Shown: piece after piece, positions 60,801-64,000 of the stretch
Layout of the letters: each line of letters begins with the position of its first letter
How positions within the stretch are numbered: the stretch's first letter is position 1
Source of the DNA: Hofstenia miamia
Lineage: Eukaryota; Xenacoelomorpha; Acoela
Assembly: GCA_004352715.1 (NCBI GenBank)
Contig: SCFE01000017.1
Coordinates: 2,259,007-2,323,006 of the forward strand
Direction of reading: 5' to 3'
DNA length: 64,000 bases
Notes under the pieces: generated by a model
What the model was told of the DNA's origin: nothing
Databases searched by the model: none
What the model saw: the letters and a program-made list of their open reading frames with translations, nothing else
Translations under genes and position numbers: made by a program

Positions 60801-61159
60801 GAATATTTAATACTAACGTAAAACTTAAAAAAGTAAATTTTATTTTCAACACATTATAACTTATATAGTATTTACTGCATTTGCGCGGATTTGCATGCAC
60901 TGTAGAGTAATAGAAAATTTTTTTTTAAACTTCAGTTCATCTCGGTTTTCGGCATAAGATAAATAAACAAACACATAATATACCTTTGGTGCAACTGTAA
61001 GCGTTCTTTTGATTTGAATAACTCCATTTTTCTGGTTAATTTTGAAAAACTTTGTCAAATCATTACCCAGTAATTTATAGGTAATTATCTCGCTATCTTT
61101 ATCAAAGGCGTAGACTTTCATTACATTTGTATTGAGCGCTTGTCTGTTGTATATATTAC
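25982..61159 (-). CDS. classical type III cadherin (CadN/DE-cadherin-like), 30 exons, 5' end missing
   Basis: Calcium-dependent adhesion receptor of adherens junctions. Thirty exons (listed separately) join with consistent phase to 6434 nt, giving 2143 residues up to a TAA stop; the first exon here is internal, so signal peptide and outer repeats lie beyond the window or were not recognised. Order: 9 cadherin repeats with DxND-type linkers, a membrane-proximal non-cadherin region, EGF, LamG, EGF, LamG, two EGF-like modules, a transmembrane helix, then about 155 cytoplasmic residues. The tail keeps the p120-catenin core (EGGGQQDQDFN) and the beta-catenin site (NEGVGSD, then DYDQFNQWGPPFTKLASMFG). 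Two LamG domains resemble arthropod N-cadherin. One intron is GC-AG (after exon 25). Exon 21 holds a perfect 329-bp internal duplication. Orthology to CadN rather than shotgun is inferred from architecture only. Confidence 0.93.
26924..26956. repeat. (TA)n microsatellite
   Basis: TA run interrupted once by TTTA, in the last cadherin intron. Confidence 0.85.
27793..28145 (-). CDS. class A GPCR, 3' fragment (TM5 end to C-terminus), cut by gap
   Basis: The minus strand from the gap edge reads an open frame of about 117 residues to a TGA stop. It contains a basic loop (LRIVQRVLNRSRYAKDSERL), TM6 (TAVIVTAVFVACTFPSYIFI) and TM7 with the rhodopsin-family NPxxY as NPCVY (SSSLINPCVYAVQNQTFRKE), followed by a short tail. 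The CWxP of TM6 is replaced by CTFP. The 5' part falls in the 1000-N gap. It lies on the same strand as the cadherin and inside its last intron, so it is a nested gene, a misplaced contig or a retained pseudogene. Ligand class cannot be told. Confidence 0.82.
28146..29145. other. assembly gap, exactly 1000 N
   Basis: The round number suggests an arbitrary-size scaffold join rather than a measured gap. Confidence 0.99.
29156..29563. mobile_element. hAT MITE with CAGGCCCGTAG ends
   Basis: Begins CAGGCCCGTAG and ends CTACGGGCCTG, exact mirror ends of 11 bp. Flanks TATATGTA and TATATATA match at 7 of 8 positions. About 408 bp, non-coding. Related to the element at 43223-43420 (CAGAGCCGTGGC). Confidence 0.7.
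29895..30194 (+). CDS. LINE N-terminal PHD-type zinc finger
   Basis: Two CxxC pairs at the start (FCIQCGK, MCSQCTK), then the PHD core CNICKKKV, IKCAKCKHFFHLTC and NCENC with spacing typical of the Cys4-His-Cys3 finger found at the front of CR1-type LINE ORFs. It ends at a single n followed by a stop, most likely an assembly break rather than the true end. Confidence 0.75.
   Translation: MPFCIQCGKRQSTLTNLSGNTMCSQCTKEKYSTDCNICKKKVESNDDRIKCAKCKHFFHLTCTGINVSVFEIMQEKVKIKGSISWNCENCISTDVHVXS
30203..30885 (+). pseudogene. LINE AP-endonuclease domain, frameshifted
   Basis: The first frame carries VNIQETKL (catalytic glutamate) and RLDRNCDIVGKDGGGGLITY. A frame change near 30457-30484 leads to IINMYLPPD, IITGDANQMKVG (GDxN box), RSQLDIVYVTN and YHLSLVGI (degraded SDH box: the serine and aspartate are replaced). 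The frame change and SDH loss suggest an inactive endonuclease, unless these are assembly errors. Confidence 0.75.
30879..32804 (+). CDS. LINE reverse transcriptase (641 residues, open)
   Basis: RNA-dependent DNA polymerase for target-primed insertion. Motifs in order: KFFRPITVTPVIARVMDKC (near residue 230), DPYQFAYK, MVFFDYSSAFNTI (catalytic Asp), VGLPQGGPLSGIL, KYSDDM (the YxDD active site, serine in place of the usual alanine), then FKYLGLHIDSSLCW (thumb). All three catalytic aspartates are present and the frame is uninterrupted, so this copy inserted recently compared with the fragment at 17580-18051. The start codon follows the endonuclease frame with a 7-bp overlap, which marks a frame break rather than a separate gene. 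Confidence 0.85.
   Translation: MLSKVDWDLILEDNNLNQVFKKIEEKILGIISECRTPCYSQYRTDKVKDDEIDSLIVAKKIALNSGNQKQRNFLQRQISKRVQLNRRRKIEAMTRGNIYDTINSKLKPKQEKIRMTESTAHLLNTHFTRFNGEKENDVELEIKVVKENSPTVSVEQVRDILRKIKCDKSKGLSDIPTWVYRNFNGILSVLYTKIFNKCFEKRIYPENWKKALMTAMPRTANVIEITPENLKFFRPITVTPVIARVMDKCVVDVYMQKMKDTLDPYQFAYKENNGTVDILLYTMQIIYTCLNLTDTSIVRMVFFDYSSAFNTILQNKTINKLGKTSPWLADWVKAYMTNWSQRIRYDKDKCTEEVKLVVGLPQGGPLSGILFTDQTNEISNEKLDADRNIADISKYSDDMRVIGKIRCESATEDFNEYKITVKKAIEASESRNLKMNISKTKELIIAHPNIRKECLTKIITEKIRVGKNEIENVKTFKYLGLHIDSSLCWSSHVNYIVKVAYLRIRKLNYFINYLKDDMKMFVFRTYILPIYMYAAEVYVPGLLESERKKLRKPIRIFSKIAKIEKIILVEEVNGAFVKKFIRTVTKIKENGDHVLHKSIPFSTSKSRCKITFPKVQSVHFKKSFIYNACTYILYGTCPQFL
32863..32900 (+). repeat. 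(CATA)n microsatellite tail of the LINE
   Basis: About eight CATA units just downstream of the RT stop. It acts as the element's 3' end. Confidence 0.85.
33750..33977 (-). CDS. cadherin exon 29: juxtamembrane tail with p120-catenin motif
   Basis: The helix ends LLCIFLVYKGRR. The core EGGGQQDQDFNIAPLRKP aligns with the classical cadherin EGGGE-D-D-L juxtamembrane motif that binds p120-catenin. Donor ATAG|GTAATG. Confidence 0.93.
34020..34157 (-). CDS. cadherin exon 28: end of EGF 4 and transmembrane helix
   Basis: Encodes FHCECVAPYSGKRCG, then the hydrophobic helix LEAILIFILCIIILL, which continues into exon 29. Confidence 0.92.
34996..35102 (-). CDS. cadherin exon 27: EGF 4 start
   Basis: Encodes CPFGKQMMGKTCIDINEC and CLNDGVCTNYEDG, a calcium-binding EGF signature (DINEC). 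Confidence 0.92.
35180..35363 (-). CDS. cadherin exon 26: end of LamG 2 and cysteine-rich EGF-like module
   Basis: Encodes GCMSDIRFNSLLLPVD, then EEGCNVDDCAFINCPLTLTC. Donor GT|GTAAGA. Confidence 0.9.
35939..36053 (-). CDS. cadherin exon 25: LamG 2, with GC donor
   Basis: Encodes GSVMVGGFLRESYSGLEIIS. It ends AAAG|GCAAGT. The GC donor has otherwise consensus context, and the reading frame continues exactly into exon 26 as FKGCMSDIRF; no in-frame GT site is nearby. Confidence 0.85.
36161..36328 (-). CDS. cadherin exon 24: LamG 2, middle
   Basis: Encodes GGQGEFSVRLEHFVADGVWH and FLIERFGKRFFITLDDG. Donor CAA|GTACGT. Confidence 0.92.
36647..36833 (-). CDS. cadherin exon 23: LamG 2, first part
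   Basis: Encodes LTNLQMSFRTRLSDPPLNMQ and IQGQSIAQYIRVM. Donor ATG|GTATGT. Confidence 0.88.
36880..37096 (-). CDS. cadherin exon 22: end of LamG 1 and EGF 2
   Basis: Encodes GCIQKLSINDELVDMASY (LamG end) and an EGF module from HCNDGNDLRCGLHGDC to CNCHPFYTGIKC. Donor AG|GTGTGT. Confidence 0.92.
37500..38880. other. cadherin intron with hAT-like debris
   Basis: At 38170-38201 there is a CACTGGGTC to CAACTCTG right terminus matching the CAGAGTTGCAAC ends at 23431. At 37650 the words CAGTGGTGGACTCGAGGGG resemble another hAT start, but no partner was found. Confidence 0.4.
38894..39634 (-). CDS. cadherin exon 21: LamG 1, internally duplicated
   Basis: Encodes GSDFIALEIVDNVLRLAVNV, GKWHRVDITISPSSVSAMLD and ATPLQLGGVVTSEP twice. 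The repeat unit is 381 bp (127 codons) with 329 bp identical. The second copy is entered through YNGFLLYNGPTTEMSYEQ without any intron, and lacks the first LamG strands. Donor GATG|GTATTT. Confidence 0.88.
38927..39636. repeat. 329-bp perfect direct repeat in the LamG 1 exon
   Basis: 38927-39255 and 39308-39636 appear identical base for base, offset 381 bp. The spacer of 52 bp corresponds to diverged sequence from the previous exon (GPTTEMSYEQ against GPMTEISNEQ). Confidence 0.93.
39684..39877 (-). CDS. cadherin exon 20: end of EGF 1, start of LamG 1
   Basis: Encodes CECSFGYEGYNCQKTSMSF, then SDLTITLEFATQKKNGLLLY, the opening strands of LamG 1. Donor CAAG|GTAGAC; the next intron is only 49 bp. 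Confidence 0.92.
40868..41199 (-). CDS. cadherin exon 19: non-cadherin region and first half of EGF 1
   Basis: Encodes QIPVDQCVIECPKSSCLTDM (cysteine-rich proximal segment) and the EGF start DPCSKKPCLHNGRC. Donor CG|GTAATT splits the EGF domain. Confidence 0.9.
41392..41660 (-). CDS. cadherin exon 18: non-cadherin region
   Basis: Encodes RPIDEFISTVAKLIGTKNEH, VEVFNI and PEITVVFSAHGSPYY. Donor AAC|GTATGA. Confidence 0.9.
42202..42363 (-). CDS. cadherin exon 17: non-cadherin region
   Basis: Encodes EIKLKSGLTAGIYNFNVNVT and HIKVIVEELTEKSLENSVAV, matching the DE-/N-cadherin primitive classic cadherin domain. Donor AAAG|GTACCT. Confidence 0.88.
42483..42638 (-). CDS. cadherin exon 16: non-cadherin membrane-proximal region
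   Basis: Encodes PFGFAEVEDGDCCDHSSHTY and FIVENKTG. Acceptor GCGTTTAG, donor ACAG|GTTCTT. A truncated second copy of this exon's 5' part lies at 42953-43020. Confidence 0.88.
42576..43282. repeat. tandem duplication of exon 16 start plus intron, joined by one n
   Basis: 42576-42951 and 42953 to about 43282 are near-identical. They differ by a 48-bp internal tandem repeat (two copies in the first, one in the second), a short deletion and the length of a TA run. The single n at 42952 marks the join. Confidence 0.88.
42953..43020 (-). pseudogene. truncated copy of cadherin exon 16
   Basis: Carries the acceptor GCGTTTAG and the exon start as far as GFAEVED, then stops at the n. It has no donor, so it cannot be spliced in as an exon. 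Confidence 0.85.
43223..43420. mobile_element. hAT MITE with 8-bp target duplication AGTATGCT
   Basis: Starts CAGAGCCGTGGC and ends GCCACGGGCCTG, with AGTATGCT on both sides (43215-43222 and 43421-43428). 198 bp, non-coding. The left end of a second copy is seen at 42892-42951 because of the local duplication. Confidence 0.8.
43600..43910 (+). pseudogene. Tc1-like transposase head fragment
   Basis: Overlapping frames carry LVKKKINDNKTMINIIGLPE (first DNA-binding helices) and REEYDRKKKGSGRPRK (linker with GRPRK), the same order as at 21831. The catalytic part is absent. It lies in the cadherin intron, opposite strand. Confidence 0.65.
44082..44102. repeat. (TA)n microsatellite
   Basis: Short TA run. 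Confidence 0.85.
44608..44890 (-). CDS. cadherin exon 15: repeat 9
   Basis: Encodes FELIPDTNTGTATLKTKVPF and VKVLDENDSPP, the last cadherin linker. Donor CCAG|GTAACA. Confidence 0.9.
44934..45128 (-). CDS. cadherin exon 14: end of repeat 8, start of repeat 9
   Basis: Encodes EIEVEISNINDNAPVF and VKENLPPGQFVVKLEAIDFD. Donor CAG|GTCTAT. Confidence 0.9.
45229..45652. mobile_element. possible Tc1-derived MITE
   Basis: GTTGGCT at 45229 and AGCCAAC at the right end, each next to TA, echo the ends of the Tc1-like element at 21546. The match is only 7-8 bp, so this is tentative. Confidence 0.35.
46270..46440. repeat. irregular array of ACGTCTTCTAAAC words
   Basis: The 13-mer ACGTCTTCTAAAC and variants (GTCTTCTAAAC, CGTCTTCTGGACG, CGTTTTCTAAACG) recur about nine times in 170 bp with irregular spacing and some inverted copies. 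It resembles a cluster of transposase-binding subterminal repeats; the owner was not identified. Confidence 0.7.
46945..47098 (-). CDS. cadherin exon 13: repeat 8 middle
   Basis: Encodes FEIDRSTDKENWFSVKSD and IITLEKPLDKEDVG. Donor AAT|GTATGT. Confidence 0.88.
47254..47501 (-). CDS. cadherin exon 12: end of repeat 7, start of repeat 8
   Basis: Encodes AVDYESQYKSFLIKL, VTITDANDNAPEF and IAKVTATDKDENGNQKI. Donor CA|GTGCGC is the only nearby site that keeps phase with exon 13. Confidence 0.88.
47661..47849 (-). CDS. cadherin exon 11: repeat 7, first part
   Basis: Encodes YQATVSEGAKDGSRV and FEIEDKDTAASNGNNKVE. Ends ACT|GTAAGA in phase 0. A longer open frame on this strand (47669-48019) is a different frame and is not the gene. 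Confidence 0.9.
48020..50493. other. cadherin intron 10, no further exon recognised
   Basis: 2.6-kb intron between exons 10 and 11. The exons on either side fit one cadherin repeat without missing strands, so no hidden exon is needed. Confidence 0.5.
50494..50605 (-). CDS. cadherin exon 10: end of repeat 6
   Basis: Encodes YIFTLVAKVEDPMG and VTIEVFDVNDNAPKCGK. Donor AAG|GTATTC. Confidence 0.92.
51159..51324 (-). CDS. cadherin exon 9: repeat 6 core
   Basis: Encodes SATDTDTPNSALTYSLI and LFEIDKDTGKVSTKVQLDHE. Donor GG|GTAAAC. Confidence 0.92.
51722..51895. repeat. (TA)n microsatellite around a 101-N gap
   Basis: TA runs at 51722-51742 and 51844-51895 flank N at 51743-51843. Confidence 0.9.
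52933..53854. mobile_element. mariner-like non-autonomous element
   Basis: Left end CTGCGTTCAAATAGCTTTGA and right end, reverse-complemented, CTGTGTTCAAAAAGTTTTGA, both followed by GAG and flanked by TA. 922 bp. No intact transposase frame inside; translated pieces carry many stops and no motif I recognise. Confidence 0.7.
54423..54723 (-). CDS. cadherin exon 8: repeat 5 and start of repeat 6
   Basis: Encodes VSARDGDRVLNNRLTYSI, FFNIDSNSGQIRLLKPLDFE and VVRDVDDQAPYF. Donor CCAG|GTAAAT. Confidence 0.93.
54724..56766. other. cadherin intron 7, no gene recognised
   Basis: 2.0-kb intron without an identifiable exon or transposon. Exons 7 and 8 join within a single repeat in correct phase. Confidence 0.5.
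56767..57056 (-). CDS. cadherin exon 7: repeat 4 and start of repeat 5
   Basis: Encodes LIYQIASGNVGAAFTIEG, VDVEDINDEP-type linker (VIDVEDINDEPATF) and VVDENFPGPDIPDCK. Donor AAG|GTAAAA. Confidence 0.92.
57385..57528 (-). CDS. cadherin exon 6: end of repeat 3, start of repeat 4
   Basis: Encodes VTVKVNDINDNVPVF and VKEDAPIGQKIVKLSATDAD, a textbook linker and calcium-binding turn. Confidence 0.92.
57771..57796. repeat. (TA)n microsatellite
   Basis: TA run; a second run lies at 57913-57943. Confidence 0.85.
57973..58141 (-). CDS. cadherin exon 5: repeat 3 middle
   Basis: Encodes YFQINDTSGEITIKKSL and FVVKAKDSAPPYNE. Donor A|GTAAGG was chosen over the overlapping AAG|GTTTAT because only it keeps phase with exon 6. 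Confidence 0.88.
58376..58589 (-). CDS. cadherin exon 4: end of repeat 2, start of repeat 3
   Basis: Contains ITVQVEDVNDEAPMF (calcium-binding linker) and VNEDEDIGSHVLTVHAVDRD. Donor GTG|GTGAGT. Confidence 0.9.
58676..58823 (-). CDS. cadherin exon 3: repeat 2 core
   Basis: Donor AC|GTATGT, acceptor GTTTAG. Encodes GKFSLTEKL and LRLVEPLDYETSK, the LDYE motif typical of cadherin repeats. Confidence 0.85.
59008..59194 (-). CDS. cadherin exon 2: end of repeat 1, start of repeat 2
   Basis: Acceptor ATTTTAG, donor G|GTAGGT. Contains VEASDGEKTSSANVTFNITD followed by the linker YDGTHIPEF and the strand TVKVQENKKG of the next repeat. Confidence 0.85.
59437..59700 (+). pseudogene. transposase N-terminal fragment with DUF4817-like helix-turn-helix
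   Basis: Reads LTLKERKFVLNKSLETEKAQ, HFSTDQPTRLIIYQIPDMLE and KTGSVIDDAP, then goes out of frame. This matches the helix-turn-helix head of a Tc1/mariner-related DDE family common in arthropods (ERKxxL...R.F...PPTR..I..I.dKFE.tGSV.D). The catalytic domain is missing. Upstream at about 59300 the words CAGGGTGTCTGTAAAATTT may be its left end. Confidence 0.6.
59701..60983. other. cadherin intron 1, no gene recognised
   Basis: AT-rich. At 60612 CAGAGATGAACATGATGGG followed by CCGAATACGG words looks like a solo end of the CAGAGATG hAT family; no partner seen. Confidence 0.4.
60984..61159 (-). CDS. cadherin exon 1 of those seen: cadherin repeat 1 (N-terminal part)
   Basis: Acceptor TATTTAG, donor AAG|GTATAT. 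Encodes ALNTNVMKVYAFDKDSE and ITYKLLGNDLTKFFKI, a cadherin fold with the AxDxD-like turn. It starts with two bases of a split codon, so a further upstream exon must exist. Confidence 0.8.
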
Positions 61160-61201
61160 CTAAATACGTATAATGAAATAATTTAATGCAAATATTCAAA
61201 T

Positions 61202-61783
61202 CAGAGATGGGATTTAATAGCGTAAAAATATCGCAAAAACTGCTTTAAAAATTGCGCTAAAAATATGTTAAATTGCGTTAAAAATTCAGGCCCCCGCAAA
61301 TAAAACGATTTATTCTCCCTTCATTTGTGTTATGTCCGTATACAACTAGCTATTGGTTCATGTCTTCCATGATTAGTCTCATTCCCTTTGAAGAAAAAAG
61401 ACGTCAATGTGAAGAGAAGACACGTTTAATTTCGAGTGAAAAAATTATAGGATATTTGTAAGTCACTGCAATTAGGGATTTACAGTAACTACCGAAACAC
61501 AATTTCAACAAATAATTTCCGAAAGTTTCAAAAATTTATGGAGATCTTGATTTTTCTTCAGTGCATCAGGAAGTTTTTTCCTGTAAGGCTCCAAGATAAT
61601 GTGAGTGGCTTGTGATTGACCAATGACCAATAACTAATAGCTCAGCCGTGTTGAATTGCTTTGATATAGAACATGAAATTGCGTAAAAACTGCATTTAGA
61701 CAAATATTACATATAGACGGAATATTGCCAGAAATTGCGAGAAACGTTGCATTATTGCTTCACGCAATAAAATCCCATCTCTG
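61202..61783. mobile_element. hAT-family non-autonomous element with 8-bp target duplication
   Basis: Starts CAGAGATGGGATTTAATAGC and ends with the mirror of this. Both flanks are ATTCAAAT (61194-61201 and 61784-61791). 582 bp; the subterminal region repeats TTGCG words (ATTGCGC, ATTGCGT). No coding capacity. Confidence 0.88.
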
Positions 61784-61799
61784 ATTCAAATACATTTAG

Positions 61800-63310
61800 T
61801 TAATGGGTATTTCCATTTTTGTCATCGACGGGAAAAGACATCTTGATGATTATACAAATCAAGAGTAAAAGCCAAAATCGAAATAGGACGAATACTTGCA
61901 GGTTAGGTACCTACAACTTATGGTACAAAAATTACTTAAAAAATTTGAGTATGTATGACTAAGGTCAATTAATATTTTGTCATGGACGGGACAGCGCCCG
62001 ATTGACCGTTCGACAAAATTCATCTTATATTCTCTAATCGTGCGAATTGCAGCGAGCTATGGACAATTAAAAAGGTCGTATGATCGAATGGTATGCGCAC
62101 TTCTATACGACAATCAAAATACTTCAATGTGCGTCAGGTAGCGGGTACTGTTTGAAATCGGTGTCATGGACGGGACATAGTGCGAATCATGTATTCCAAA
62201 AATTGTTTTACCTGGCACTCTTTATCATATCATCTCAATGTTGGCCCCTTGTGAGACAATCAAAAGAAAATAGGTATATGACCCTCATTGTTAGCACCTC
62301 CTCCAATCAACTCAACATTGCCAAATATAAGAGTTTTGATTGAGCTTTAGAACAAACCTGGTTAAAAATTCATTTCATAGTACTTAACATCATTTGTTAT
62401 CAAAAGAGAGTACTACATACATTATGTCGAATACATCATACTTCTTGTTGAGCATATCATATGTAGTCATTTTACATGAAAAAGTTGCAGATAAACTGTT
62501 TTGCAAGGTAATTTCATAATTTCCAATGGTTTACAGAAAACTTGATTTGGCATATTTAGTTATTAATTACAATATTTGGCGGCATTAACATACAAATTAA
62601 TTTTCTAAAATCGTTTCAAGTTTACAAAGTATAATTTTACCAGTGTTTTGATGAAAATGTTAATTTATTGTATCACACTATTCAATCTTTTTTGCTTATT
62701 GGGCTATTCTTCATATAGCTTTGCAGATAAAACTATATTAGAGTTTGAAATCTTCCAAATAGATGTCACTACATTTCAATTATCAAATATGTTATTACTG
62801 TTTCAAAATGTTGAAAATATTTGCCTTAAAGCATCCAATTCTAATGCCGCGCCGTACATTAGAGTTAATTGCAATAGAAGCGTCATGGACGGGACGCATT
62901 AATTTAGGCACATTTTTGGGTTATTAAGCAGGTCTCTGTTATAGGTTTTGATGAATCCGCAAAAATGAAATTATTTCATCAAAACCCAGAGTTACTGTGG
63001 AAAAACCACCAAATTAGTAAGCGGGCCAATTCGATCGTGTACTAATGTTAAGCCAGTGGTCTACTAGTCATGTCCCATATACCTTCAAGTACGATTTCAT
63101 TTACGTTGCAAGAAGTACATCCCGTCCATGAGAAATTTTGATACAGTCTCCTTCGCTAAAGTCCATATTCTTTCAAGTTTAACAAATTTATTCAAAAAGT
63201 TGACATCGCACATGAAACTATATGTTCTTCCAATCATATAATAGACAACAGGTCGCTATTTTCAGGAATTTTAATTTTGTTGTCTCTGGTTAACATTTCT
63301 GTGGAAAATA
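61800..63310. repeat. 1.5-kb dispersed unit with recurring 14-mer, copy B
   Basis: Closely matches 9060-10585. The word GTCATGGACGGGAC is exact at 61979, 62163 and 62882, with a variant at 61821 and an inverted copy (ATCCCGTCCATGAG) at 63119. It begins just after the hAT element at 61202-61783. No transposase recognised. Confidence 0.75.
62651..62902 (+). CDS. small secreted-type reading frame inside the dispersed unit
   Basis: The methionine at 62651 starts MKMLIYCITLFNLFCLLGYS, a typical signal-peptide profile, followed by about 60 residues with two cysteines, ending NAAPYIRVNCN and SVMDGTH. The last residues come from the recurring 14-mer. Copy A keeps the same signal-peptide sequence but a 2-bp indel shifts its frame. 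No family recognised. It may be a captured exon rather than a gene. Confidence 0.3.
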   Translation: MKMLIYCITLFNLFCLLGYSSYSFADKTILEFEIFQIDVTTFQLSNMLLLFQNVENICLKASNSNAAPYIRVNCNRSVMDGTH

Positions 63311-63431
63311 AATAGATTATTATATTAGGTACCTGCACAATAGGGTCGGCCGAAATCCAAAATTTTTGAAATTCACTTGTGGGGTATAGTAAAAAGCTGT
63401 GAATGAGCAAAATAAAAGGAAAAATAAAATT

Positions 63432-63644
63432 TCAGCTTATTCGTGCATGATTAAGAGGTCCCACAAAGCCATTAAAGAATTCATATATTTGTATATAAGG
63501 ATACATATAATTAAATATTAATTTTCTATACATTTTTTTCATATAATTTCTTTGCTCAGTATTTATTACAGGTCCACAATGAATAAGAATACCATTTGTC
63601 ATTAAAATTTGTTTGTATTGCAGTTTTGAACAAGTTATGAACAC
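63432..63644 (-). pseudogene. possible LINE RT C-terminal fragment
   Basis: The frame reads LQYKQILMTNGILIHCGPV and YMKKMYRKLIFNYMY, which follows the pattern of the LINE region after the thumb (FRTYILPIYMYAAEV ... RKPIRIFSKI at about 32450-32560). Similarity is weak and judged by eye. Confidence 0.3.
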
Positions 63645-63719
63645 GTTTAAACAAGCATCTGAGTGAGACGCCTCAGCTGACCTTGAGATCAGTCCACTGC
63701 TACTATTGCAAGAGATACC

Positions 63720-64000
63720 ATGGCGAGTGTGACACGCAAATCATACGATTTTCCTGTATTTGGTGTCGTTTCTGATTTCAAATCAAACCAATTACCAACT
63801 CATTCTGATGTTATCAAATCAGTTCTATTCAGAAAACGGCAGTTAAGAATTGAAACAGGAAAATATGCATCTGTCAAAGACATCTGCAAAACATTGGGTG
63901 AAAGAATTTCATATATTTACAGTAGTGCATCCATTCCTAGTGTAACTGTGAAAAAAATTGGTGATAAAATAGTCTCTTATCATAACAAGTATCTAACACT
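63720..64000 (+). CDS. unidentified open reading frame, runs off the window edge
   Basis: From ATG at 63720 there is no stop in 93 codons. It begins MASVTRKSYDFPVFGVVSDF and contains LPTHSDVIKSVLF, VKDICKTLGERI and SSASIPSVTVKKI. The pattern LPT-x-VI-x-L ... A-S-IP-S ... I-x-Y-x-KY resembles uncharacterised arthropod proteins that are often repeated and linked to mobile elements; this comparison is from memory. Composition looks coding, and codon use is less AT-extreme than the flank. Confidence 0.55.
   Translation, partial: MASVTRKSYDFPVFGVVSDFKSNQLPTHSDVIKSVLFRKRQLRIETGKYASVKDICKTLGERISYIYSSASIPSVTVKKIGDKIVSYHNKYLT

Noticed and set aside
1-64000. CRISPR arrays, bacterial operons or phage genes
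   Set aside because: Spliced genes, LINEs and hAT/Tc1 elements show an animal genome; no such arrays are present.

Overview
The window is an AT-rich animal genome segment: small spliced exons with GT-AG introns, (TA)n microsatellites, six long N gaps and two single-n joins. It carries a type III classical cadherin with EGF and laminin G domains, an arrangement found in invertebrates, amid many hAT and Tc1/mariner relics. An arthropod is likely; a copepod such as a sea louse is only a guess, since no marker gene fixes the species.

Layout. 190-980 (minus) holds the last two exons of a cytosolic sulfotransferase. 981-25981 is gene-poor and full of transposon relics: a Tc1-like element (2514-3558), a TA-flanked MITE (2146-2324), a 2.8-kb hAT element with exact 8-bp target duplications (8126-10968), a dead LINE fragment (17580-18051), a mariner relic (18383-19300), a gapped Tc1-like element (21546-22958) and a hAT relic with transposase remains (23782-24799).

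25982-61159 (minus) is one gene, a classical cadherin, reconstructed here as 30 exons that join in frame (6434 nt, 2143 residues, N-terminus missing). In order it encodes 9 cadherin repeats, a membrane-proximal non-cadherin region, EGF, LamG, EGF, LamG, two EGF-like modules, a transmembrane helix and a tail with recognisable p120- and beta-catenin-binding motifs. Its last intron (26242-33749) contains a class A GPCR 3' fragment (27793-28145) running into a 1000-N gap, a hAT MITE and a PHD-EN-RT LINE in the opposite orientation. Other introns carry further hAT, Tc1 and mariner pieces.

Two places inside the cadherin look duplicated: a 329-bp block of the first LamG (perfect repeat, one copy lacking the adjacent intron) and a truncated second copy of exon 16 joined by a single n. 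Each is either a real recent duplication or two haplotypes placed in tandem by the assembler.

61160-64000 has a hAT element with exact target duplication (61202-61783), a second copy of a 1.5-kb dispersed unit marked by a recurring 14-mer, and an open reading frame leaving the right edge. The sulfotransferase, cadherin and GPCR show no sign of acting together; they are independent host genes in a transposon-rich background.
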